From Cellvibrio sp. UBA7671 (GTDB lineage: Bacteria; Pseudomonadota; Gammaproteobacteria; Pseudomonadales; Cellvibrionaceae): a stretch of 64,000 nucleotides of DNA. The stretch spans positions 480,491-544,490 of the forward strand of contig DLHJ01000019.1 of assembly GCA_002483145.1 (NCBI GenBank), read 5' to 3'. A program made the position numbers and the translations under genes. Shown here piece by piece: positions 35,732 through 44,661 of the stretch; the first letter of the stretch is position 1; each line of letters begins with the position of its first letter. The notes beneath the pieces were generated by a model that saw only the letters and a list, made by a program, of their open reading frames with translations, ran no database searches and was not told the origin of the DNA.

Positions 35732-36373
35732 TTAAGCAGCGATTTTTGCTTTTCTGCGTCTCAAGCCAAGACCAAGGGTAGCCAATGCCAAGCCAAGCAG
35801 ACCGAGAGAGGTAGGCTCAGACACTGGAGTACAAGGAACACCTGGAGTTGGTACGCATTGTTGGTTGCCGCCGTCAACAGTCAGGGTTGCTTTACCCAAA
35901 GTGACGTACCAACCTTCTTGATTCAAATCGATATCCATTTTGACTTGCAAGCCAGCATTAACCTGAGCTTGTGCCCAGCTGTATGAAGTCAAATCGATAG
36001 AAGTGAAAGCCCAAATATCATTTGCGCCATCCAGATTGCCCATACCTAACCAGCTGCTGCCATCGAACACATAAATCATGTCGATTTCACCTTGCCAGCC
36101 TGGAGCAAATTCATCTACGTCGAAGGCAGAAATATCCAAAACGATTGAAGTGAAGGTACCTGCGATAGCAGCGTGGTTCCAACCCCAATCTTCCTGAGCG
36201 CCTCTGTAATAGGGTGAGTTGTATTTGTTAGCGTCTTGGTCAACAAAATATTCGGTAGCGGTGTTATTTGCATATTCTTGAACATCTGTAACTGGTACGG
36301 CAAAAGCAACAGAAGACAAGAGCGCAGAGCATGCAGTTAATGCCAGCAGTGATTTGGTGAGAAAGTTTGACAT
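35732..36373 (-). CDS. PEP-CTERM sorting-domain secreted protein
   Basis: A 213-residue exported protein: signal peptide (1-25, ending VAFA), a beta-rich Trp/Asp-rich body, a Cys/Pro segment (CVPTPGVPCTP), and a C-terminal sorting tail made of SEPTS, a hydrophobic helix (LGLLGLALATLGLGL) and RRRKAK. This is the PEP-CTERM layout with EPT in place of the usual PEP. Such proteins are cut by an exosortase and often linked to exopolysaccharide or biofilm matrix. The gene has its own terminator. The exosortase-associated acyltransferase is at 29039-29848; the exosortase itself is not in the window. Confidence 0.88.
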   Translation of the reverse strand: MSNFLTKSLLALTACSALLSSVAFAVPVTDVQEYANNTATEYFVDQDANKYNSPYYRGAQEDWGWNHAAIAGTFTSIVLDISAFDVDEFAPGWQGEIDMIYVFDGSSWLGMGNLDGANDIWAFTSIDLTSYSWAQAQVNAGLQVKMDIDLNQEGWYVTLGKATLTVDGGNQQCVPTPGVPCTPVSEPTSLGLLGLALATLGLGLRRRKAKIAA

Positions 36374-36747
36374 AGTAAAGTTCTCCTAAACTTTAGAATT
36401 TAAATATACGTCCCGGTGTGTTTTGTTTATTCCCTTAAAAAATATGGGGAACAACATGAACTAGGGAAGAATCAGAAAAGCAATCTTTTTATTATGGTGC
36501 TCTAAAAAGGATTGCTGAAAAAGGTAGAGCAAAAAAGAGGCCAATTTATGCTTTGGCTTGGTGCGCAAGGGTTTTGAGGTGAAAGATCAAGCAATAATTA
36601 TGTGCACTGTAAAACATTTCGACGTTGACGGTTCTATCAGTTATATCGAAATAGACTTTTTAATTATTAATAGTCAGGTGCCAGAGTAGATAAAATCGAG
36701 TTGGGTTATTGGCGCTTGACTCGCCCTAAGTAACCTCGTAACTTGCG

Positions 36748-36910
36748 CGCCCGAGGTGTCTGATGGGCAATTATTCTCTATAACAAGAGCGCCAGGATCA
36801 GAGTCAATGGGAAGTCGGTGCGTGTTCGCCAATAGTAAGTAAAGGCGATGCAATCCCGACACTGCCCCCGCAACGGTAAATGCTGCTCGCAGCATGAGTC
36901 CGATACCAGC
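36748..36910 (+). ncRNA. Cobalamin (B12) riboswitch
   Basis: The leader of the btuB-like gene has the adenosylcobalamin aptamer hallmarks in order: GAGGTGTCTGA at the 5' side, GGGAAGTCGGTG, the B12-box CACTGCCCCCGCAACGGTAA, and GTCCGATACC at the 3' side pairing with the GGTGTC start. B12 binding normally masks the ribosome-binding site or forms a terminator, so uptake genes are shut off when the vitamin is plentiful. Boundaries are approximate. The rest of the 36374-36747 gap is AT-rich and unassigned. Confidence 0.9.
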
Positions 36911-37052
36911 CTCATACACGGAGCAATAGCTCCTTACTTGTTCACGATGTCGCGGAGGGCAACATCGGTGGAAATCTGTGTGTATTTTGGGCTGTACCCA
37001 TACCTCTTTTTCCGCTTTCCCTCCCTCATCCCTTTTAGGATTGAGGAATCTC

Positions 37053-39014
37053 ATGTTTAGCAAGTCCACTACCCAGTCACGTGCGTTTTTACTCGGTGGC
37101 CTCAGTGCTGCCATTGTTTCCATTATCGCTCCAACGACGTTTGCGGCAGAGAAAAAACTTGAAACCGTTTATGTAAGTGCAACACGCAGCGAAACCGCGC
37201 AGATGCCGGTTGCGACACAAATTAAAGTTATCACTGAGGAAGAAATTCGCGTAAGTGGTGCAAAGTTATTGTCGGAAGTGTTGCGCACCCAGGCGGGAAT
37301 CCAGCTCACCGATTCCGACGGTAGCGGCGCGCGCAATGTGACTGCTTCCATGCGCGGATTGTCGGGCACTAATAACGTGTTGGTGTTGGTTGATGGCCGT
37401 AAATTAAATAACCCATCATTGGCCGCACCTGCGTTAAATACCGTCTCATTAAAAGATGTAGAGCGCATTGAAATTGTGCAGGGCAGTGCGGGTGTGCTCT
37501 ATGGCGATCAAGCGGTTGGCGGCGTGATCAATGTCATCACCCGTCGCGCTGTTGCAGGTGAAATCAATGGTTCAGCGAGTGCAACTAGCGGCACTGATAA
37601 TCTGGAAGATTACACCGCCAGTGTTCGCCAAGGCTTTGAAAATGGTTTGAGTTACAGCGTATCTGCGCAAAAGCGCAATGCGGATAATTATCGCGATAAT
37701 AACCAATCGGCCTATGAAAATGTGCTGGGTAATTTGCGCTACGATTTTGCAAAAGGCTTTGTGTTCGCTGAAGCGCAAAATATTGATGATGAATTAAATC
37801 TCGCTGGTTACTTGTTGGATTCGCAAGCTGCAGTTGATCCGCGCCAAGCGCGTACACTGACTGATTACGCGAACCAGAAAACGGATCTCGCCCGTGTTGG
37901 CGGCGGTATTGGTCTGGGCGAACACTGGGAATTATTGGCAGAATTTGCTGACCGCGATGAAGATACTGAATCCTATTACGGATATGGTTCACCAACGCTG
38001 GGCAATATGCGCGTAAAAAATTTGACGCCGCGCGTTGTGGGAACCTTGCCGGGCAGCAACGGAAATACCTTGGTAACCATTGGTTATGATCAGGTTGATT
38101 CAGAATATACCGTGCCTGATTGGGGCACGAATATTGAGCAAACAATTGATGCATTATATGCGCAAGTGGTTTACCCGCTGACGCAGCAACTAAGTCTGAC
38201 TGCTGGCGCACGCAGCTCCTCGGTTGAAGATATCAATCATGCAAGCAAAACTCGCCACGACGATGATGTCACCGCGAGTGAGTTGGGTTTAAGTTATCAA
38301 TTGGATAATGGTTGGCGAGTGTTTGGCCGCTATGCTGATGGTTTCCGTTTTGCCAATGCCGATGAAAATGGATTGGTATTACCGGGTGTAGAATTTTTGG
38401 AGGTGCAAACCAGCCGCTCTGGTGAGTTGGGTACAGAGTGGCGCGGTGAGCGTGCCGCTGTGCAATGGTCTCTATATCGCATGGATCTCGATAACGAGCT
38501 CATTTATGATGCTGTTATTGCAAATACCAATTCATGGAATGGACATGGTGCTAACGTGAATTTGGATTCATCGCGTCGCCAAGGCGTTGCAATTGATGGG
38601 CAACTCACTTTGAGTGATGAGGTTAGCCTGCGGGCAAATTACACCTATACCGATGCCGAACTCACCAGCGGTAGCTTTCCCGGTAATAAAGTGCCTTACG
38701 TAGCCGAAAACCGCGCAAATATCGCCGTTGTTTTCACTCCAGTGGAGCAGTTAATTGTGTATTTGGATTCAAGTTACACAGGTGCGCGCTATCGCTCGGG
38801 TGATGATGCGAATGCTTGGGCTAAAGTAGATCCACTGGTATTGTTCAATTTGAATGTGACTTGGGAATACCAAGGCGTTGAAGTGACGGGGCGCATTAAA
38901 AACCTGACTAACGAACGTTACGCTGGCCTTCAAGGTGTTTCGCCAACGGCAGGTTATTACCAATATCCACAACCGGAGCGCAATTACGAAGCAAGCATCA
39001 CCTATCGTTTTTAA
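37053..39014 (+). CDS. btuB: TonB-dependent cobalamin receptor BtuB-like
   Basis: A 653-residue outer-membrane receptor. Signal peptide (about 1-35), TonB box-like ETVYVSATR, plug domain (LLSEVLRTQAGIQ, GTNNVLVLVDGRKLN, IEIVQGSAGVLYGDQAVGGVINVIT), and a beta-barrel ending EASITYRF with the C-terminal Phe. The cobalamin riboswitch immediately upstream and the downstream cobO and cobQ make vitamin B12 (or a precursor) the likely cargo. The start was set at the ATG after TTGAGGAATCTC; a longer GTG reading adds 25 residues inside the leader. It is powered by TonB-ExbBD. Confidence 0.92.
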   Translation: MFSKSTTQSRAFLLGGLSAAIVSIIAPTTFAAEKKLETVYVSATRSETAQMPVATQIKVITEEEIRVSGAKLLSEVLRTQAGIQLTDSDGSGARNVTASMRGLSGTNNVLVLVDGRKLNNPSLAAPALNTVSLKDVERIEIVQGSAGVLYGDQAVGGVINVITRRAVAGEINGSASATSGTDNLEDYTASVRQGFENGLSYSVSAQKRNADNYRDNNQSAYENVLGNLRYDFAKGFVFAEAQNIDDELNLAGYLLDSQAAVDPRQARTLTDYANQKTDLARVGGGIGLGEHWELLAEFADRDEDTESYYGYGSPTLGNMRVKNLTPRVVGTLPGSNGNTLVTIGYDQVDSEYTVPDWGTNIEQTIDALYAQVVYPLTQQLSLTAGARSSSVEDINHASKTRHDDDVTASELGLSYQLDNGWRVFGRYADGFRFANADENGLVLPGVEFLEVQTSRSGELGTEWRGERAAVQWSLYRMDLDNELIYDAVIANTNSWNGHGANVNLDSSRRQGVAIDGQLTLSDEVSLRANYTYTDAELTSGSFPGNKVPYVAENRANIAVVFTPVEQLIVYLDSSYTGARYRSGDDANAWAKVDPLVLFNLNVTWEYQGVEVTGRIKNLTNERYAGLQGVSPTAGYYQYPQPERNYEASITYRF

Positions 39015-39098
39015 TCAATCCTGAGTATGGTGGGTGGAGCGCAAGCGATACCCACCAATCATCAAAAATCAAAAACCTATAGATCAAAGAGAGTTGCC

Positions 39099-39737
39099 AT
39101 GACCGACGACCATAGCCAGAGCGATGAAAAAGCCAAGCGCCACCAGGAGCGCATGCAACAGCGCAAAGAAATTGTCGATGCGGCAATCGCACGCGCCGAC
39201 GAAGAGCGCGGTGTCGTGATTGTATTAACCGGCGATGGCAAAGGGAAAAGCTCATCGGGTTTTGGTACTGCTCTGCGCTGCCTTGGCCACGGCTACAAAG
39301 TCGCCATAGTGCAATTTATTAAAGGCACTTGGGAATGCGGTGAAAAAAACTTTTTAACCGAAAGCATTTTTCGCGGCGCCAGCCCACAACTCGAATATTT
39401 TGTGATGGGCACCGGCTTTACCTGGGAAACCCAAAGTGCTGAGCAAGATAAAGAAGCCGCTGAAAAAGTCTGGGCTGAATGTGAACATGTATTTCGCGAT
39501 CCCGATATTCATTTAGTTCTGCTCGATGAGCTGACCTACATGCTCAATTACAAATATCTCGATAAAGAAAAGGTGGTCGCAGCAATTCAAAATCGTCCAC
39601 GCAATCAAAACGTGATTATTACCGGGCGCGGCGCTAAAAAATATCTGGAAGATTTGGCCGATACGTTTAGCGAAGTGAAATCTGTCAAGCATGCGTTTAA
39701 CGCGGGTGTGAAAGCGCAGAAGGGGATTGAGTGGTAA
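39099..39737 (+). CDS. cobO: Cob(I)yrinic acid a,c-diamide adenosyltransferase
   Basis: A 212-residue CobO/BtuR-type enzyme that transfers the adenosyl group of ATP to cobalt(I) of corrinoids. The P-loop [12 protein letters not shown] (about 45-56) binds ATP in the unusual orientation of this family. [12 protein letters not shown] and [11 protein letters not shown] are conserved. It starts 84 bases after the receptor stop and overlaps cobQ by 7 bases. The start was set at the ATG with AGAGAG upstream. Riboswitch, receptor and enzyme form one corrinoid uptake and salvage unit. Confidence 0.94.
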   Translation: MTDDHSQSDEKAKRHQERMQQRKEIVDAAIARADEERGVVIVLTGDGKGKSSSGFGTALRCLGHGYKVAIVQFIKGTWECGEKNFLTESIFRGASPQLEYFVMGTGFTWETQSAEQDKEAAEKVWAECEHVFRDPDIHLVLLDELTYMLNYKYLDKEKVVAAIQNRPRNQNVIITGRGAKKYLEDLADTFSEVKSVKHAFNAGVKAQKGIEW

Positions 39738-41212
39738 GTCTCGCTAAAAAAAATGCTAAAACCTTAATGATACAAGGCACCACCTCTGATGCGGGTAAAA
39801 CCACTTTGGTCGCTGCCCTCTGCCGTATTTTAAAAAATCGCGGCATTTCGGTTGTGCCTTTCAAGCCGCAAAATATGGCTCTCAATTCTGCTGTCACTGT
39901 TGATGGCGGCGAGATCGGCCGGGCACAAGCGCTGCAAGCACAGGCGGCTGGTTTGCAGCCCCATACGGATATGAATCCCATCCTGATTAAACCCACCAGC
40001 GATACACGTGCACAAATTATTGTGCAGGGGCGCGCAATTACTGATATGGATGCGGCGGTGTATCACGATTACAAAACCCAGGCGATGGGTTTTGTGTTGG
40101 GCTCTTATGCGCGTTTGCAACACGAGTATGATGTGATTTTGGTTGAGGGGGCGGGTAGCCCCGCTGAAATTAATTTGCGCGACCGCGATATCGCCAATAT
40201 GGGTTTTGCTGAGGCAGTGGATTGCCCAGTTATTTTAATTGCGGATATTGATCGCGGTGGTGTGTTTGCGCATTTGATTGGCACCCTGGAATTATTGAGC
40301 GAGTCTGAGCGCAAGCGAGTGATTGGATTTGTTATCAATCGATTTCGCGGCGATATAGGTTTGTTGCAGTCGGGTCTGGACTGGCTGGAGCAAAAAACCG
40401 GTAAGCCAGTGTTGGGTGTGATTCCCTATCTTCAGGGTTTATATCTGGATGCAGAAGATGCACTGACTCAGGATGCGCAAAAGCAAGATGCAAAATGTCG
40501 TGTTGCGGTTTTGGCGCTACCGCGTATTTCCAATCATACCGATTTTGATCCGCTGCGCTTGCATCCGCAAATTCATTTCCAATGGGTGGGCCCGAATCAA
40601 ACTATTCCGCCATGTGATTTATTAATTATTCCCGGTAGTAAGAATACCCGCGCGGATTTGCAATTTTTGTATGAGCAGGGTTGGAATGTGCAGATCCAAA
40701 AGCACCTGCGCTACGGTGGAAAATTAATCGGCATTTGTGGTGGTTTCCAAATGCTGGGTGAGGTGATCCACGATCCACACGGATTGGAATCTACTCCGGG
40801 AAGTTCGCATGGGTTAGGATTGTTTGCGCTGCAGACAACTCTGGAGCCGCATAAAGTATTGCAGCAGCGCACTGGATTTTTGTGGAATAAAAACAGCGCA
40901 GTTTATGGCTATGAAATTCATTGTGGTATTAGCCATGGTGCAGCACTTAATTTACCCGCGTGTTATTTGCAGGGTGCACAAGGTTTGGAACCTGAAGGCG
41001 CAGTGAGTAGTGATGGGCTTATTCTGGGAACTTATATTCATGGTTTGTTTGATGAGCCCGAGGCATTGGCTGAAATATTAGCCTGGGTGGGTTTAGCGAA
41101 TGCGCAAGCACTGGATATCAACCATCAACGTGAAATATCTATCGAACGTTTGGCTATGGCTACCGAGAACGCCTTAATACCTGAATTCTTCCAGCAGTTT
41201 TGCGCTAACTAG
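39731..41212 (+). CDS. cobQ: Cobyric acid synthase
   Basis: A 493-residue CobQ/CbiP that amidates adenosylcobyrinic a,c-diamide at four positions using glutamine and ATP. An N-terminal P-loop ([12 protein letters not shown], about 15-26) belongs to a dethiobiotin-synthase-like domain with [12 protein letters not shown]. The C-terminal class I glutaminase has its Cys in [10 protein letters not shown] and His in [12 protein letters not shown]. It begins with GTG at 39731, overlapping cobO. No other cobalamin-synthesis genes are in the window, so full de novo synthesis cannot be claimed from here. Confidence 0.95.
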   Translation: MVSLAKKNAKTLMIQGTTSDAGKTTLVAALCRILKNRGISVVPFKPQNMALNSAVTVDGGEIGRAQALQAQAAGLQPHTDMNPILIKPTSDTRAQIIVQGRAITDMDAAVYHDYKTQAMGFVLGSYARLQHEYDVILVEGAGSPAEINLRDRDIANMGFAEAVDCPVILIADIDRGGVFAHLIGTLELLSESERKRVIGFVINRFRGDIGLLQSGLDWLEQKTGKPVLGVIPYLQGLYLDAEDALTQDAQKQDAKCRVAVLALPRISNHTDFDPLRLHPQIHFQWVGPNQTIPPCDLLIIPGSKNTRADLQFLYEQGWNVQIQKHLRYGGKLIGICGGFQMLGEVIHDPHGLESTPGSSHGLGLFALQTTLEPHKVLQQRTGFLWNKNSAVYGYEIHCGISHGAALNLPACYLQGAQGLEPEGAVSSDGLILGTYIHGLFDEPEALAEILAWVGLANAQALDINHQREISIERLAMATENALIPEFFQQFCAN

Positions 41213-41323
41213 TATCTACTCTAGACCTGATTCGGCAGAAATTCGTTTTATGCCTATACTTTTCCTGTTTTCCCCATAAGACTGATTATCCCATATGGCA
41301 AAGGCAACTTAAGGAGCGCCTTT

Positions 41324-42577
41324 ATGCGGTTGATTCTGCTGATAATAATGTTCTGTAGTGGCAACGGGTTGGCGCAAGTTGATGGCGCAGCAGAGGCTGA
41401 GTCCGTAATGGAAAATCATGCTGTCAATCTGGCAACCAATATTTCATCTGCGTTTACATCCGATTTACCTTCAGGCAACACACAAAATTTATTACCGCAT
41501 CTGCAATGCATTTTTAAACAAATGCAGCGGGACTACAGCGTGCATGTAATACCCTGGCGCCGTGCGTATCAGGATGTAAAAAGTAATCGTATCGATGGTT
41601 TCTTCACTGCAGTCCCGATGCGTCAGGTTGATCCCTATGCCGTCTTATCATCGCCACTTGTATTGGAAAGCTGGTATTGGTTTTGGCGCGTCGATACCAT
41701 TGCCCCTGAATCCTGGCGTGAAGGTTATAAACTGGGCTCAATATTAGGTAGCCAACAGGAAACCTGGTTGGGTGAGGCGGGTTATAAAGTGGATATGAGC
41801 GCGAATAATTTACCGCAATTAATCAAATTGTTACAAAGCAAGCGTATTGATGTCATTCTGGCTGACCGCGAACACTTTGTGCAGGCAGCCAAAGAATTAA
41901 AAATTGACGCCAATAATTTCCAGTCCCGTTTTTTTCGCTATGTTCCATTGGGTGTTTATTTCAACGAGCAATTCCTCAATCATAATCCAGATTTTTTAGC
42001 CCGTTTTAATCAGCTGATTACCGGTTGTGCTACAGCGCGTTTTTCGGTGTCTGATTACGAGCGTCAACAAATAAAAGAGCTGCTGATGCGCAAAATAGAG
42101 CGCTGGAAACGTTTGCCAAAATTGGAAGCGGTGCTAAAGGAACGTAACCTAAAAACCCGTCGTTTTAGTAAACAGGAAATCGCTGAGCGCGATAAAAAAT
42201 GGGCGCAGGCCTTTATGCAGGATGATTTTTCCTATTCAATCGAGCTTGTAGATCAGGAATTATCTGCTCATTTGCGTGAAATAAAAAAACAATCGCAAGA
42301 TGTTATCACTGAAATTATTGTCACCGACGCACGTGGATTAAATGTGGCAATCAGCGATATGACATCGGATTACTGGCAAGGTGACGAAGAAAAATTTACT
42401 GCCGTATTTTCCCAGCCTGGCAACACCATGCATTTTGGCGATATTAATTACGATGAATCCACCAAACGTTTCCAGCTACATTTGAGTGTCCCTCTTTATA
42501 CCGAAGAGAAATTTGAGCCGCTAGGAGTAATGGTATTTGGGGTTGATGTAGAAAAGGTTTTATCTCAGGCACAGTGA
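41324..42577 (+). CDS. SBP-family-3-like protein fused to a PDC/Cache-type sensor region
   Basis: A 417-residue exported protein. A short signal peptide (1-17) leads into a solute-binding-like domain (about 55-270: VIPWRRAYQDVKSNRIDGFF, LGSILGSQQETWLGE, LLQSKRIDVILADR). A helical connector (about 270-320) follows, then a C-terminal PDC/Cache-like region (about 325-415: ITEIIVTDARGLNVAISD, FTAVFSQPG, FQLHLSVPLYT, LGVMVFGVDVE). PDC domains normally sense small molecules in the periplasm. The pairing without membrane helix, kinase or cyclase is unusual, so it may be a ligand-binding partner of another receptor. An AAGGAGCGCCTTT site fixes the start. Confidence 0.75.
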   Translation: MRLILLIIMFCSGNGLAQVDGAAEAESVMENHAVNLATNISSAFTSDLPSGNTQNLLPHLQCIFKQMQRDYSVHVIPWRRAYQDVKSNRIDGFFTAVPMRQVDPYAVLSSPLVLESWYWFWRVDTIAPESWREGYKLGSILGSQQETWLGEAGYKVDMSANNLPQLIKLLQSKRIDVILADREHFVQAAKELKIDANNFQSRFFRYVPLGVYFNEQFLNHNPDFLARFNQLITGCATARFSVSDYERQQIKELLMRKIERWKRLPKLEAVLKERNLKTRRFSKQEIAERDKKWAQAFMQDDFSYSIELVDQELSAHLREIKKQSQDVITEIIVTDARGLNVAISDMTSDYWQGDEEKFTAVFSQPGNTMHFGDINYDESTKRFQLHLSVPLYTEEKFEPLGVMVFGVDVEKVLSQAQ

Positions 42578-42770
42578 CCAATCTGGTGGATCTGGCTCCA
42601 GATAAAGATGCTGTTTGCTTATGAATAAAATTTCTTCAATGAAAATAAGGGCGCTGTGTGTTGGGGTTGAAGAGTGGAAATGCTTTACTTTTTAATGGCG
42701 CCTCACTTCTCATTTTAGATATTAATCGGTACAAGTTAGCGTTACTCCATTGCCATTAGATAAGATTGTA

Positions 42771-42783
42771 TGACATTATGTCA
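42771..42783. promoter_or_regulatory. TGACAT-T-ATGTCA palindrome in a 540-base gap
   Basis: A perfect 6-bp inverted repeat with one central base, in the gap between the SBP-sensor gene and the membrane AraC gene (42578-43119). Nothing else recognisable was found in this gap; a 24-codon ORF near 42621 has no ribosome-binding site. The motif could be a repressor site but no regulator is assigned. Confidence 0.25.
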
Positions 42784-43119
42784 GCGCAATCATTGATAAA
42801 GCTCTTGTGCTAATTCAGGGCTCATAATAATTAATCGATATCGGTTGGCTTTGTTCGGCATTTCCCATTGAGTAGTAGATGTAGGTTTGGACCTTCGCGT
42901 TCAGGGCTTGTGGCATCTGCTCGGCAAAAATATCGGTCTGGCGTTGGCAGTGTAACTTCCTTATGGCAGCTCTGTTGCCTGTGCTATTGAACCCGCCATA
43001 AATCCTGTGGCTGAAAAATGTTTGCGTATAGCAAAAAGTAGTGACGCACACTGCTGGATAGATCCAAATCTTTCAAACTGAATGGGTTATTCGTCTAAGC
43101 CTGAGTGGTTATTTCAAAA

Positions 43120-44280
43120 ATGTTAACGTTTTACCGGAATGCTCTTGCTGCATTTGTTGCGATCCTGGTGCTCACCGCGCTGGTGGTCTACCTGGGGATT
43201 ATGAAATCCAACGTAAATGCGTCCCTGTTTCCCGGGCGTGATGCCGATTTCCTTTGGGCTTCAGCAATAGAGCCTAAAAAGCCTGATGGCAAAACGCAAT
43301 TAACACTAAAGAACGAAGTAGGTACGGTGGAATATGACTTTTTTCTGGACCCTGAAAAGCCTTTTCCGTATACCCATTACTCAATTTATTTCGTCGATCC
43401 GATCCAATCGTTTGTGCAAGCGGATCTGCGTCGCTTTTCGGAAATCTCTTTCAAAATCCAGTGTGACCCCAAAAATGTACTCATGTTAGTGCTATTCAGT
43501 TTTGACGACAAAGTGACTAATTTGAATAATATGGCGACTCGTCGTGTCTCTTCCACAGCGTTTTCTTGTGATAAAAATTGGTCGGAGATCACCATTAATC
43601 TGGCTGATCTGGATACGCCCCACTGGTGGTTAGGCCGTTACGGATATGAATTTAGCGATACCGGGTACCAACTGAATAAAACCATGGGGTTTGCCTGGGT
43701 CAATTCTTTACAAAGTCCACTCAATACACCGTCCCATGTGAAATTAACCGATGTGAAATTACTGGGTACGGATCATCGATATTTATATTCGGCAGCGGCG
43801 TTAAGCCTGATGTTATGGGTTGTATTTTTTGTGTGGTTGTTCCGCCGTTATGTGACCGTTTTGACGGTCGATATCAGGGAAAAGGTGAAGCAGGATCAGC
43901 CGTTAATGGCCTATAAAAAATTATCGATTGAGCCGCAAAAAGATAAAGAAAAAAGTGCGGTGTTGCGCTTTATGGCAACTGAATACGCTAATCCGGAATT
44001 GAGTCTGGAAATGGCGGCAGCGGAGTTAGGGGTCAATCGGACAAAAATTAATGACATACTAAAAGAGGAATTGGGTCTCACTTTTAGTACCTATTTAAAT
44101 AAATTGCGCTTAACGGAAGCGGCGCGGCTGCTTTCAGAAAATGAAGAGGCAAACGTATCTGAAATTGCCTATTCAGTTGGCTACAACAATGTGTCTTACT
44201 TCAATAAATTATTTAAAACCGAATACGGATGTGTTCCCAAAACCTTCAAAGTTTTATATCCGCTTAAAGATCCCACCTGA
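43120..44280 (+). CDS. Membrane-anchored AraC-family transcriptional regulator
   Basis: A 386-residue protein with two membrane helices (about 7-27, ALAAFVAILVLTALVVYLG; and about 225-246, ALSLMLWVVFFVWLF) flanking a periplasmic domain of about 190 residues rich in beta strands and aromatics. A cytoplasmic AraC/XylS DNA-binding domain (about 285-380) follows: two helix-turn-helix units with LEMAAAELGVNRTKINDILKE and VSEIAYSVGYNNVSYFNKLFK. The regulator therefore senses in the periplasm and binds DNA at the membrane. It lies 381 bases upstream of the first xylan-cluster gene and is its most likely regulator. The ATG at 43120 was chosen over a GTG at 43105; neither has a strong ribosome-binding site. 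Confidence 0.85.
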   Translation: MLTFYRNALAAFVAILVLTALVVYLGIMKSNVNASLFPGRDADFLWASAIEPKKPDGKTQLTLKNEVGTVEYDFFLDPEKPFPYTHYSIYFVDPIQSFVQADLRRFSEISFKIQCDPKNVLMLVLFSFDDKVTNLNNMATRRVSSTAFSCDKNWSEITINLADLDTPHWWLGRYGYEFSDTGYQLNKTMGFAWVNSLQSPLNTPSHVKLTDVKLLGTDHRYLYSAAALSLMLWVVFFVWLFRRYVTVLTVDIREKVKQDQPLMAYKKLSIEPQKDKEKSAVLRFMATEYANPELSLEMAAAELGVNRTKINDILKEELGLTFSTYLNKLRLTEAARLLSENEEANVSEIAYSVGYNNVSYFNKLFKTEYGCVPKTFKVLYPLKDPT

Positions 44281-44480
44281 AATTTTTAATAGTAAAAAAT
44301 CTATTGGTTTCCAGTGAGTTTAACGGTTATTTTTTGCTGGATTCATAACAGTTAATTTTCCGCATAATAAATATTTTAAGCAATTTATCCGTGTAAACCT
44401 TCAGTGCCCGAGGTCAACGCCTCTGTCATTTTTGTATTTTGGTGGTAGCGAATCAGTTCTCATTTTGCAAGTTATCGCTT

Positions 44481-44552
44481 AAAACTGCATTAAAATAATC
44501 ACAGCAACTCTTCAACTTTCTACAGTTTTATAAAAAACCTTTCAAAACTGCA
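44481..44552. promoter_or_regulatory. Repeated AAAACTGCA half-sites ahead of the xylan cluster
   Basis: TAAAACTGCA occurs at 44480-44489. AAAACTGCA recurs at 44544-44552, 63 bases later (about six helical turns). TACAGTTTTA, its near-complement, lies at 44521-44530. They sit in the 381-base gap between the AraC regulator and the GH30 gene, where operator sites would be expected. Their role is inferred from position only. Confidence 0.35.
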
Positions 44553-44661
44553 ATTTTTAATCCATGGGTTTCCTTAATCTCGCACCCAGCGAAGCTTGGA
44601 TTGCCAGCAACATGCCTCGTGACCTATTCGAATAATACCGATTAAACCAAGGTCTAACCCC

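Noticed and set aside
42621..42695. 24-codon ORF in the 42.6-43.1 kb gap
   Set aside because: No ribosome-binding site and no recognisable content.
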